Shown here: positions 1 through 7,475 of the stretch, piece after piece
Layout: every line of letters begins with the position of its first letter
How positions within the stretch are numbered: position 1 is the stretch's first letter
Assembly: GCA_003485325.1 (NCBI GenBank)
Contig: DMZI01000072.1
Span: forward strand, 1 to 27,563
Length of the DNA: 27,563 nt
Source of the DNA: Desulfotomaculum sp.
GTDB lineage: Bacteria; Bacillota; Desulfotomaculia; Desulfotomaculales; Nap2-2B
Direction: 5' to 3'
Position numbers and translations under genes: made by a program
Notes under the pieces: generated by a model
Databases searched by the model: none
The model's input: only the letters and a program-made list of their open reading frames with translations
What the model was told of the DNA's origin: nothing

Positions 1-366
1 TTTATTTATGCAACGCTAGTGACCAGAAATATTGAATTCGGTACCTTTTTTCAAAGGTTTGATCCCATTTTCCTTTTTATCTGGTCTATAAGCGCTATAA
101 TAACTACGGTTATTTATTTATATGCCTTTTTAAGCATTTATTGCAAAGTATTTAAAATTGACGACCAAAGGCCATTGGTTCTGCCGCTGGGGATTATATT
201 TTTTTGTATTGGTATAATTGTTCAAGATTTATTCACACTTGTCTTGGGGTTAATACCTGTTTACAGAAAGTTTGGAGGAATTATATATTTCGGGCTCCCT
301 TTATTGGCTTTACTTGTTGCGGCAATACGAGGCCAAAAGGAGGGAGTTACTGATCATAGGAGTTAA
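1..366 (+). CDS. Spore germination permease, GerAB-like (3' end only)
   Basis: This is the C-terminal part of an integral membrane protein; the reading frame is open to the first base of the window, so the gene begins upstream and the GTG at 19 is an internal valine. The visible ~121 residues hold three hydrophobic segments (around FLFIWSISAIITTVIYLY, LVLPLGIIFFCIGIIVQ and IIYFGLPLLALLVAAI) and end in a short charged tail. The motif in which an RxIE/FGxFFQR stretch precedes the FIW segment, followed by a CK-F near PLVLP, is what I recognise from the end of GerAB/YndE-type endospore germinant-receptor permeases (APC superfamily). These act with GerAA and GerAC in the inner spore membrane to sense germinants. 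Partner genes are not visible. The family call rests on pattern recognition from a fragment. Confidence 0.7.
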   Translation, partial: FIYATLVTRNIEFGTFFQRFDPIFLFIWSISAIITTVIYLYAFLSIYCKVFKIDDQRPLVLPLGIIFFCIGIIVQDLFTLVLGLIPVYRKFGGIIYFGLPLLALLVAAIRGQKEGVTDHRS

Positions 367-393
367 ATATTTTGTTGAGGTGTTTTTTCGGCA

Positions 394-423
394 CAACAAA
401 AAGGCTTCCGGTTGACGGAAGTC
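394..423 (-). terminator. Terminator of selC (possibly bidirectional)
   Basis: On the minus strand an 8-bp stem (GACTTCCG / CGGAAGCC with one G-U pair, loop TCAAC) is followed by TTTTTGTTG, just downstream of the tRNA-Sec CCA end. On the plus strand the same stem follows the gerAB-like gene, but its T-tract (TTGATTT) is poor, so plus-strand termination is less certain. Confidence 0.7.
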
Positions 424-433
424 TTGATTTACT

Positions 434-531
434 TGGCGGGAGTGTGTGAGAATCGAACTCACCCGGGACGCTCTTCACACCCCACGGCTGGTTTTGAAGA
501 CCAGGAGGGCCACCAGGCCCCATCCACCCCC
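434..531 (-). tRNA. selC: tRNA-Sec (anticodon UCA), selC
   Basis: A 98-nt RNA with the hallmarks of bacterial selenocysteine tRNA. It has a 5-bp anticodon stem CTGGT/ACCAG around loop CTTCAAA (anticodon UCA, plus-strand 495-497), an extended 6-bp D stem (GGGGCC/GGCCCT with a TGGT loop), a long variable arm with a GGGGTG/CGTCCC stem, the T arm GTGAG-TTCGATT-CTCAC and an encoded CCA. The acceptor pairs GGGGGTG with CACTCCC (one G-U); the eighth pair expected in bacterial tRNA-Sec is a G-A mismatch here. It reads UGA as selenocysteine with SelA, SelB and SelD, none of which is in the window. A promoter lies 12 nt upstream of the likely transcript start region and a terminator follows, so it is a stand-alone unit. 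Confidence 0.95.
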
Positions 532-549
532 ATGTAGCTCCAGTTGTGT

Positions 550-578
550 ATTATATCATGATCGTACTGTCTGATCAA
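550..578 (-). promoter_or_regulatory. SigA-type promoter of selC
   Basis: On the minus strand TTGATC (573-578) and TATAAT (550-555) are separated by exactly 17 bp. The -10 ends about 18 nt before the mature tRNA-Sec 5' end, leaving a short 5' leader for RNase P. Confidence 0.8.
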
Positions 579-837
579 CGCGCAGCCGAATAGTTTGTCG
601 AAATTTGGTTGTCCTCGCATTGTGAATAACGTTTTTTCTTTGCGCCGCATCTTTTTTGGGCATATATTGCCATTATTACCTTTAAATCGGCGCTCATTTC
701 TATTTTACAACCTATCTATTTCCTAACCCTTGATTTTCTTACCGAAATATATTAATCTATGATAGAATTATTGTGAAAAGTTCACCAGAAGCCTTGGAAA
801 GTGTAATCTAGAAATATAGGTACATAATACAGAGTAA
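579..837. other. Intergenic region without a recognised gene
   Basis: About 260 bp, AT-rich, between the selC promoter and hepT. The only reading frames here run through selC and look like shadows. It should contain the promoter of the heme block. Candidates are TTGATT at 730-735 and a TAGAAT at 763-768, but no well-spaced consensus pair is visible. The inverted repeat at 773-785 is listed separately. Confidence 0.5.
773..785. promoter_or_regulatory. Inverted repeat GTGAA-AAG-TTCAC, possible operator
   Basis: A perfect 5-bp inverted repeat with a 3-nt gap, embedded in TTGTGAA-AAG-TTCACCA (771-787). The half-sites resemble the Rex operator (TTGTGAA-N4-TTCACAA), but the gap is one base short and the last bases differ, so Rex binding is only a possibility. 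It lies a few bases past a TAGAAT hexamer and about 95 bp before hepT, where an operator for the heme block would be expected. Confidence 0.35.
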
Positions 838-879
838 ATGTTTAGTTTTGCTTTGTTAAGGGTGAGGCAGATTATTTCA

Positions 880-1836
880 ATGGAGCTTTTTAAGGAGATA
901 AAGGACGAGCTGAAAATAGTAGAGCGGGAGTTGCATGCGGTTGTTCAGTCCCCGGATCCTTTAATGACCCAGACTTCTTCCCACTTGTTGAAGGCAGGAG
1001 GAAAGCGTATGCGGCCTGCCTTTAGTTTGCTGGCCGGTAAATGTGCGAATTTTTCCTTTGAACAGGTCCTTCCGCTTGCTGTAGCCCTGGAGTTAATCCA
1101 TATGGCTACCCTGGTTCATGACGATGTCGTGGACTGTTCTTCAACACGCCGGGGTACAAAAACCGTGAGGGCAATTTGGGGCAACAAACTTTCTGTTCAT
1201 ATAGGGTCTTATCTTTTTTCAAAATCCCTGTCACTGATCTCCAAATATGAGAGTCCCTTTGTCAACAGGATTCTTGCCGATACCAGCGTCAGGATGTGTA
1301 TAGGTGAGATCGAACAGATCTCAAATCCTTTCGATATTCAAAAGACAGTAAAGGATTATTTTTTTACGATATATCGTAAGACAGCCCTGCTTATCTCGGC
1401 AAGCTGCCAGCTGGGGGCTTTTGTCTGCGGCGCTCCAAAACAGATGTATGAGTCGCTTCGGCGATACGGCCATAATATTGGCATGGCGTTTCAAATCACC
1501 GATGATGTTCTGGACCTGGTTGCCGATGAAAAGCTGCTTGGTAAGCCTAAAGGCAGTGACCTGCGTCAGGGGATCATCACGCTTCCAGTTATTTATGCTC
1601 TGAAAAACAGCCCGAAGAGGGACAAGTTAAAGGATATGGTTTTGCGCCAGAACAATGGTTATGAACCGGAGGAAGCCGTCAGGCTTGTCAAGGAATGCGG
1701 CGGAATAGACTTTTCAGGCCAGATTGTTCACAGATATATAACCAGGGCAAGAAATGAATTATCCGCTTTGCCGAATTTTCATTCCAAAAGCGCGCTTGCT
1801 TCCGTTGCTGATTTTATTGGCACACGCAGGTTTTAA
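880..1836 (+). CDS. hepT: Polyprenyl diphosphate synthase (heptaprenyl-PP synthase component II type)
   Basis: It elongates an allylic diphosphate with isopentenyl diphosphate to make the long prenyl chain of menaquinone. The ~318-residue protein has both Asp-rich Mg-binding motifs: HDDVVD (first Asp at residue 81) and the second at residues 208-212 in TDDVLDL. It also has the GGKRMRP substrate-binding motif near residue 40. I start at ATG 880 (MELFKEIKDEL) because AAGGGTGAGG precedes it and the N-terminus then matches the family; an ATG at 838 is in frame but has a poor ribosome-binding site and would add 14 residues. It heads the heme block, with only 17 bp to the next gene. Quinone-tail synthesis next to tetrapyrrole genes links it to electron transport. 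A HepS partner is not visible, so it may instead be a homomeric synthase; chain length cannot be read from sequence alone. Confidence 0.9.
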   Translation: MELFKEIKDELKIVERELHAVVQSPDPLMTQTSSHLLKAGGKRMRPAFSLLAGKCANFSFEQVLPLAVALELIHMATLVHDDVVDCSSTRRGTKTVRAIWGNKLSVHIGSYLFSKSLSLISKYESPFVNRILADTSVRMCIGEIEQISNPFDIQKTVKDYFFTIYRKTALLISASCQLGAFVCGAPKQMYESLRRYGHNIGMAFQITDDVLDLVADEKLLGKPKGSDLRQGIITLPVIYALKNSPKRDKLKDMVLRQNNGYEPEEAVRLVKECGGIDFSGQIVHRYITRARNELSALPNFHSKSALASVADFIGTRRF

Positions 1837-1853
1837 ATTGGGAATGATTGAAT

Positions 1854-2504
1854 ATGGCTCATTGCTACCCTGTTTCTTTAATAACGAAAGAACGTAAGTG
1901 CCTGGTAATTGGCGGGGGCGCAGTCGCTGAGCGGAAAGTATTATCTTTGCTGAAAAGCGGCGCCAGGGTAGAAGTAATAAGCTTAAAAATTACTTCAAAA
2001 TTAAAAAAACTTGTTCAAAAAGGATTAATTACCTGCCGTCAGGGAGATTATGATCCCGCCGATCTTGCCGGAGCCTTTCTGGTAATCGGAGCCACCAGCA
2101 GCAAGGATGTTAACCGCAGGATAGCGGTGGATTGTTTTGAAAGAAACATACTGGTGAATGTAGTTGATGATCCGGAATGGTGCAGTTTTTTTGTGCCGGC
2201 TGTAGTTAAGCGGGGCTCCTTTCAGATTGCGGTCTCTACAGACGGCAAAAGTCCTTTATTGGCAAGGAAAATTAAAGAGTCGCTGCAGAAAAAATACGGC
2301 CCGGAATATGGAAAACTTGCCGATCTGCTTGGCGAAATCCGCCTTAAAATGCTTGGTGCGGCTGAAAAAAAGGATAAAGGCCGTGTTATTTTAAATAATC
2401 TTCTTGATGATGATCTTTTGGGAATGGTCGAACGGGGTCAGTGGAATCAAGCGAGGGAGCGTATAATAAACGATGTTTATCGTAGCGGTAGGCGTCAGCC
2501 ATAG
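1854..2504 (+). CDS. sirC: Precorrin-2 dehydrogenase (SirC/CysG N-terminal/Met8 type)
   Basis: It oxidises precorrin-2 to sirohydrochlorin with NAD+; some relatives (Met8p, CysG) also insert iron. The protein is ~216 residues, the usual size of the stand-alone enzyme. Near the N-terminus is a Rossmann dinucleotide motif, VIGGGAVAERKV, and mid-protein VNVVDDPEWCSFFVPA, whose aspartate corresponds to the catalytic Asp of CysG/Met8, followed by STDGKSPLLARKIKE. I prefer ATG 1854 over TTG 1848; only two residues differ. It follows hepT by 17 bp and overlaps hemA by 32 bp, so translation of the two is probably coupled. No separate sirohydrochlorin ferrochelatase (CbiK, CbiX or SirB) is in the window, which leaves open whether this protein is bifunctional. 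Confidence 0.9.
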   Translation: MAHCYPVSLITKERKCLVIGGGAVAERKVLSLLKSGARVEVISLKITSKLKKLVQKGLITCRQGDYDPADLAGAFLVIGATSSKDVNRRIAVDCFERNILVNVVDDPEWCSFFVPAVVKRGSFQIAVSTDGKSPLLARKIKESLQKKYGPEYGKLADLLGEIRLKMLGAAEKKDKGRVILNNLLDDDLLGMVERGQWNQARERIINDVYRSGRRQP

Positions 2505-3795
2505 AACGGCGCCCGTGGAAATAAGGGAAAAGCTTTCTTTTACTGAACAGTTGACAAAAGAAGCACTTGACGCGCTCTGCTCACATCCAGTTATTGATGG
2601 ATGCGTGGTTTTATTTACCTGCAACAGAACGGAAGTTTATGTTGCTTCCAAGGAACTTGACGAGGGAATCGGCGTCGTTCAAAGTTTCCTTTCCCGTAAG
2701 TCCGGAACGGATATTTCACAAATTAAAAACTTTACATATGTCCATATTCTTTACGATGCAATCCGTCATTTGTTCAGAGTTGCGTCCGGCATGGATTCAA
2801 TGGTTGTAGGAGAGACAGAAATTCTGGGCCAGGTGCGAAGCGCTTACCAGGTAGCCTATGCGAACGGTTCCACCAACAGCTGTTTAAACTCTCTTTTTCA
2901 GCAGGCCATAACCGTCGGCAAGAAGGTCCACAGGGAAACAGCCATCGATCAGAATGCTGTTTCAGTCAGTTATGCTGCTGTTGAATTGGCCAGGCAGACC
3001 CTGGGCGATTTAAAAGGCCGTTCCGTGCTGATTCTGGGCGCCGGCAAAATCAGCGAGCTTTCCGTACGCTATCTCGTCGCCAACGGAGTAAACGGAGTAA
3101 TAGTATCCAACCGTTCATACGACCGCGCTCTGGAGCTGGCCAAGGAATTCGGCGGCAGGGCGGTAAGGTTTGAAGAACTATACCAGCACCTGATCAAGTC
3201 GGATATTGTAATCAGCTGTACAGGCGCTCCTCACTATGTAGTTCATCACCGGCAGGTGGCTGAAGCGCTTTGTTCACGTCCGGGAGCAAAGATTCTGATT
3301 GTGGATATTGCCGTCCCGCGTGATATCGATCCTGCGGTGGCCGAGTTGCCGGGAATTTCTTTATATGACATTGACGATCTGCAGTATATCGTAGACCGGA
3401 ACCTTGCTTTGAGAAGACAGATGGCTGTTGATGCTGAAGGTATAATTGAACACGAATTGGATCAGTTTATGAAGTGGCTGGGTACGCAATTCGTGGTCCC
3501 GACAGTCTCCGCATTAAAGCAATGGGCGGAAGAAATTAAACAACACGAGCTTCGCCGGGCATTAAACCGTCTTGGTGAACTGACGCCGCATGACCGCAAG
3601 GTAATCGGTTCTTTGGTGAATTCAATTGTTAACCAGCTTCTGCATGTGCCGATAACAAGATTGAAGGATTACGCTTTAACATCAAAGGGGCATCTTTACA
3701 CCGAAGTTCTGCAAGCCCTTTTCGACTTGCAGGTTGAAGAAGAGCAAGTCAGGGAGCACAGGCTTAAAACAATGATCGACGGAGGTAGAGTTTGA
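2473..3795 (+). CDS. hemA: Glutamyl-tRNA reductase
   Basis: Catalyses the NADPH-dependent reduction of glutamyl-tRNA(Glu) to glutamate-1-semialdehyde, the committed step of C5-pathway tetrapyrrole synthesis. The 440-residue length is normal. The N-terminal catalytic domain starts GVSHRTAPVEIREKLSF and carries the active-site Cys50 in FTCNRTEVY, followed by the conserved GMDSMVVGETEILGQV. The NADPH-binding domain has VLILGAGKISEL, and the C-terminal part is the helical dimerisation domain. The start ATG lies inside sirC (32-bp overlap) and the stop overlaps the hemC start by 4 bp. The context fits translational coupling of the entry enzymes to heme. No heme-regulatory element was recognised. 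Confidence 0.97.
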   Translation: MFIVAVGVSHRTAPVEIREKLSFTEQLTKEALDALCSHPVIDGCVVLFTCNRTEVYVASKELDEGIGVVQSFLSRKSGTDISQIKNFTYVHILYDAIRHLFRVASGMDSMVVGETEILGQVRSAYQVAYANGSTNSCLNSLFQQAITVGKKVHRETAIDQNAVSVSYAAVELARQTLGDLKGRSVLILGAGKISELSVRYLVANGVNGVIVSNRSYDRALELAKEFGGRAVRFEELYQHLIKSDIVISCTGAPHYVVHHRQVAEALCSRPGAKILIVDIAVPRDIDPAVAELPGISLYDIDDLQYIVDRNLALRRQMAVDAEGIIEHELDQFMKWLGTQFVVPTVSALKQWAEEIKQHELRRALNRLGELTPHDRKVIGSLVNSIVNQLLHVPITRLKDYALTSKGHLYTEVLQALFDLQVEEEQVREHRLKTMIDGGRV

Positions 3796-4742
3796 AGCGG
3801 GAAATAAGAATTGGGACCAGAGACAGTGTTCTCGCCCTCTGCCAGGCCCGCTGGGTGCTAGGGGAACTGCAAAATTTAGAGCCGGGATTATTGTTCCAAA
3901 TAGTTGGAATCAAGACCCTTGGTGATAATGTTCAGGACGTGGCCCTCGCTAAGATTGGCGATAAGGGCCTGTTTACTAAAGAACTGGAAATAGCCCTGCT
4001 GGAGGGGAAAATAGATCTTGCCGTTCACAGTATGAAGGATCTTCCCACCAGTTTGCCCGATAAGTTGTCTATCGGCGCTGTCTGCCGCCGGGAATGGCCG
4101 GGGGATGTTTTAATCGCGCCTGCCGGAGTAACCCTTCAGAATCTGCCAAAGGGCGCTTCGATTGGCACAAGCAGCCTAAGGCGAATTGCCCAGCTGCTGC
4201 ATTACCGGCCTGATTTGAAAATGACAACCATGCGCGGCAACCTGACCACCCGTCTGAAGAAGCTCTCGGAAGAGGGTCTGGATGCGCTTATACTGGCTTT
4301 TGCAGGGATTAAAAGACTGGGCTTCGAAGAAATAATTGCCCAAAAAATACCTTATTCGATTTGCATACCGGCGGTTGGACAGGGATCAATCGGTGTTGAA
4401 ATACGGGAAAACGATGAAGAAATACACAGGATGATATCGCGCCTGGATCATGGGGACTCAAGGGCGGCCGTAACCGCCGAAAGGTCTTTTATGAAGGAAC
4501 TCGAAGGCGGATGCCAGGCGCCGATAGGCGCGATCGGACAGGCTGAAGGCGATTCCCTTGTTCTTGAAGGAATAGCGCTTACCCTCGACGGGAGTCGCCT
4601 TGTCAGGGAAAGAACCACCGGCCCTAAAGAACAGGCAGACGTTTTAGGCAAAGAACTTGCCCAGAAGCTGCTATCCAAAGGCGCAGCTTCAATATTGAAG
4701 TCGGTCCGTCAGGAGTTTGATAATCAGTGTCAAAAGGTATAG
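3792..4742 (+). CDS. hemC: Porphobilinogen deaminase (hydroxymethylbilane synthase)
   Basis: Condenses four porphobilinogens into hydroxymethylbilane using a covalently bound dipyrromethane primer. The 316 residues include IGTRDSVLAL at the start, the catalytic-Asp motif HSMKDLPT, the arginine-rich IGTSSLRR, MRGNLTTRL, and the cofactor-attachment Cys241 in ELEGGCQAPIGA. The start codon is TTG at 3792, which overlaps the hemA stop and is preceded by GGAGGTAGAG. The gene overlaps the next one by 16 bp. Nothing is unusual apart from the rare start codon. Confidence 0.97.
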   Translation: MKREIRIGTRDSVLALCQARWVLGELQNLEPGLLFQIVGIKTLGDNVQDVALAKIGDKGLFTKELEIALLEGKIDLAVHSMKDLPTSLPDKLSIGAVCRREWPGDVLIAPAGVTLQNLPKGASIGTSSLRRIAQLLHYRPDLKMTTMRGNLTTRLKKLSEEGLDALILAFAGIKRLGFEEIIAQKIPYSICIPAVGQGSIGVEIRENDEEIHRMISRLDHGDSRAAVTAERSFMKELEGGCQAPIGAIGQAEGDSLVLEGIALTLDGSRLVRERTTGPKEQADVLGKELAQKLLSKGAASILKSVRQEFDNQCQKV

Positions 4743-6241
4743 TATATCTGGTCGGCGCCGGTCCGGGCGATCCGGGGCTGATTACCGTTAAAGGCATTCA
4801 GTGTTTGGAGAAAGCCGACGTTATTGTTTACGACAGGCTGGTTAATCCCCAGGTGCTTTCTTTTGCGAGCCCCGAGGCCGGGAAAATATTTATGGGGAAA
4901 AAAACTACCGGCCTGGCCGGAACCCAGGACGGAATAAATTCATTGCTGATTGGCCTGGCCGGGGAAGGGAAAACAGTTGTGCGCCTTAAAGGCGGCGACC
5001 CCTTTATTTTTGGCAGGGGCGGGGAAGAGGCGGAAGCCCTGGCTGAAGCGGGCGTGCCTTTTGAAGTCGTGCCCGGCGTCACATCCGCCGTGGCTGCGCC
5101 GGCTTATGCCGGAATTCCCCTTACGCACCGCAGCCATGCCTCGTCTGTAACAATTGTTACGGGAAATGAAGACCCCGACAAGGAAAATTCGATGATTGCC
5201 TGGGACAAAATAGCTGCAGGACCAGGAACCCTGGTCTTTCTGATGGGAATGGCCAACCTGAAAGCCATCTGTGGGCAGCTTATCAAACACGGGCGCAGCG
5301 GCGAAACACCGGCTGCTTTAATCCGCTGGGGTACATGGGCGGAACAGGAATTTTTACAGGGAACGCTAGCTGATATTGCCTTGCAGGCTGAACGGGAAAA
5401 TTTTAAAAACCCGGCCGTGATTGTTATCGGCGGCGTAGCCGGTTTGCATAAAAAGCTCTGGTGGCTGAAAAAAAAGCCTTTTACCGGCAGGCGTATTTTA
5501 GTCACCCGTGAAGCACAGCAGGGTGAAGGCCTTGCCCGTCTTTTAACGGAACAAGGCGGGGAAGTAATTGTTTTCCCTACCATCGCGATTGCCGGGCCTG
5601 ATGATAGCAGTCCGTTGGATCAGGCGCTGGACAGAATCGGGCAGTTTAACTGGATTATTTTTACCAGCAAAAATGGTGTAAAATTCTTTTTCAAAAGAAT
5701 GAACGAACGTTTAATAGATATCCGGGATTTAAAGGGGATTAAACTCGCGGCGATTGGTCCCAAAACGAGGGAAGCGCTGGAAGAACACGGCCTCAGGGTC
5801 GCCTTGACGCCGTCGGTATACATAGCGGAAGAGGTTGTGGCCAGTATCAAGGACATGATTAAAACGGGAGATCGTATTTTGCTGCCCAGGTCGGACAAAG
5901 CCCGTAAATTTCTAAAGGAAGCTCTGGCAGGCCTTGGAGCGGAGGTTGAAGAGGTAATCGCTTACCGGACCTGTACAGCCGGGGGCGATCCGGACTATCT
6001 AAGGCGGATGCTGGAGCAGGGCTTAATTCACCTGATCACCTTCGCCAGCCCGTCTGCGGTGCATAATTTTGTGCAGCTGTTTGGCGGATCCGAATTGCCC
6101 GCATTGATGAGAAATATCCAGGTAGCCTGCATCGGCCCCGTAACAGCTCAGGCTGCGGCTGAATCCGGCTTAAGGGCGGATATTGTCGCCCGGGAATATA
6201 CGTCTGAGGGGCTTGTTGAAGCAATTCTAAGAAGCAATTAA
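4727..6241 (+). CDS. cobA-hemD: Fused uroporphyrinogen-III C-methyltransferase / uroporphyrinogen-III synthase
   Basis: A 504-residue two-domain enzyme. Residues ~1-245 are a SUMT (CobA/SirA): VYLVGAGPGDPGLITVKG at the N-terminus, VVRLKGGDPFIFGRGGEEA and VPGVTSAVAAPAYAGIPLTHR. This domain makes precorrin-2 with two S-adenosylmethionines. Residues ~255-504 are a HemD-type synthase beginning GRRILVTREAQQGEGLA, with FTSKNGVKFFF, LLPRSDKARKFL and ITFASPSAVHNF, which closes and inverts ring D of hydroxymethylbilane. The fusion is known from clostridia and their relatives. Start is GTG 4727 inside hemC. Joining the synthase and methyltransferase commits uroporphyrinogen III to the siroheme branch, in keeping with the Ahb genes downstream and the absence of hemE here. 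Confidence 0.96.
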   Translation: MSKGIVYLVGAGPGDPGLITVKGIQCLEKADVIVYDRLVNPQVLSFASPEAGKIFMGKKTTGLAGTQDGINSLLIGLAGEGKTVVRLKGGDPFIFGRGGEEAEALAEAGVPFEVVPGVTSAVAAPAYAGIPLTHRSHASSVTIVTGNEDPDKENSMIAWDKIAAGPGTLVFLMGMANLKAICGQLIKHGRSGETPAALIRWGTWAEQEFLQGTLADIALQAERENFKNPAVIVIGGVAGLHKKLWWLKKKPFTGRRILVTREAQQGEGLARLLTEQGGEVIVFPTIAIAGPDDSSPLDQALDRIGQFNWIIFTSKNGVKFFFKRMNERLIDIRDLKGIKLAAIGPKTREALEEHGLRVALTPSVYIAEEVVASIKDMIKTGDRILLPRSDKARKFLKEALAGLGAEVEEVIAYRTCTAGGDPDYLRRMLEQGLIHLITFASPSAVHNFVQLFGGSELPALMRNIQVACIGPVTAQAAAESGLRADIVAREYTSEGLVEAILRSN

Positions 6242-6273
6242 TAAAAAGCAATTAAAGAAGGGCTCTGAATAAT

Positions 6274-7443
6274 TTGATCAGCATTACCAAGCTTCTTTCC
6301 GGCACTGAATACTATGGCGATTCGCTGCGTTACAGCGAAAGCTCCTCTTCGCAGCGCTCCGGCGCGGCTGCGGGGTATGGCCCAGTGGTCGCCTGGAACA
6401 TAACCCGGGCCTGCAATCTTAAGTGCAGGCACTGTTATGCGTCTGCGCGGTCAGGGCCGGGGGAAGAATTAACTTATCAGGAAGCGGTTAGTTTTTTAAA
6501 TGACCTTGCGGCGTTCAGGGTCCCTGCGCTGCTTCTTTCAGGGGGGGAGCCGGTTTTAAGGCCGGACTTTTTTGACCTGATCAGCTATGCCGGAAAACTG
6601 GGCCTTCGTTTAACCATTTCAACCAACGGAACGCTGATCACTCTTGACGCCGCAAAAAAGATTAAAGATGCGGGAGTAAGTTATGTCGGTGTCAGTTTGG
6701 ATGGCACGAAAGAGATCAACGACAGTTTCCGCGGCCTTCGCGGCGCTTTTGACGCTGCCCTGCAGGGGATCCGGAACTGCCTTTCCGTAGGGCAGAAGGT
6801 GGGCCTGCGCTTTACAATAAACAAGTATAACCTGTCTGAAATAGAATCCGTATTTGAATTAATCGAAACGGAGAACATCCCCCGGATTTGTTTTTACCAC
6901 CTTGCCTACGCAGGACGGGGCACTGAAATGTCCGATCAGGATATAACAGCCGCCGAAAAGCGTGCAGCGCTGGATCTGATTATGGACCGGGTGTTGGATT
7001 ATCACCGCCGGGGGCTGCAGAAGGAAGTCTTGACAGTAAATAATCACGCCGACGGCGTCTATGTGTATTTGAAATTACTCAGGAGCAGCCAGGCCAGGGC
7101 TGAGGAAGTATACCACCTGCTCAGGTTAAATGGGGGCAACCGTTCGGGAGCGGCCCTTGGCGCTGTGGACTGGGACGGCAATGTCCATCCCGACCAGTTC
7201 ACACTCCAGCATACGTTCGGTAATATCAAGAGAAGACCTTTTTCGGAAATCTGGCGGGATGCAGACAACCCGGTTATGGCAGGTCTTAGAAACCGCCGTT
7301 CCTTATTAAAAGGAAGGTGCGGCGCCTGCCGCTGGCTTGATCTCTGCAACGGGAACTCGCGCACCCGGGCCGAAGCTGCCTGCGGCGATTTCTGGGCTTC
7401 CGATCCCGCCTGTTACCTGAGTGATCAGGAAATTGGACTTTAA
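6274..7443 (+). CDS. ahbC: AhbC-type radical SAM enzyme (NirJ1): Fe-coproporphyrin III synthase
   Basis: Probably removes the two acetate side chains of 12,18-didecarboxysiroheme to give Fe-coproporphyrin III. The 389-residue protein opens with ISITKLLSGTEYYGDSLRYS, the extension I associate with NirJ1/AhbC. It has the radical-SAM cluster motif CNLKCRHC (Cys47, Cys51, Cys54), the SAM-binding LSGGEPVLRPDF, and a C-terminal cysteine-rich region (CGACRWLDLC ... CGDFWASDPAC) that should hold an auxiliary Fe-S cluster. Start is TTG 6274 with AAGAAGGG upstream. It lies 32 bp after cobA-hemD and 32 bp before hemB. The assignment to AhbC rather than AhbD comes from the N-terminal extension and C-terminal pattern; general membership in the NirJ group is secure. 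Confidence 0.88.
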   Translation: MISITKLLSGTEYYGDSLRYSESSSSQRSGAAAGYGPVVAWNITRACNLKCRHCYASARSGPGEELTYQEAVSFLNDLAAFRVPALLLSGGEPVLRPDFFDLISYAGKLGLRLTISTNGTLITLDAAKKIKDAGVSYVGVSLDGTKEINDSFRGLRGAFDAALQGIRNCLSVGQKVGLRFTINKYNLSEIESVFELIETENIPRICFYHLAYAGRGTEMSDQDITAAEKRAALDLIMDRVLDYHRRGLQKEVLTVNNHADGVYVYLKLLRSSQARAEEVYHLLRLNGGNRSGAALGAVDWDGNVHPDQFTLQHTFGNIKRRPFSEIWRDADNPVMAGLRNRRSLLKGRCGACRWLDLCNGNSRTRAEAACGDFWASDPACYLSDQEIGL

Positions 7444-7475
7444 AGCAACAAGTACGAAATAAAGGGATGGTATTG

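Noticed and set aside
459..650. Minus-strand reading frame of 63 codons over the selC region
   Set aside because: It runs through the tRNA-Sec gene and its promoter and has no ribosome-binding site; the RNA gene explains the region.
5104..5583. Minus-strand open frame of 159 codons opposite cobA-hemD
   Set aside because: The composition is a shadow of the plus-strand gene and no family pattern is visible.
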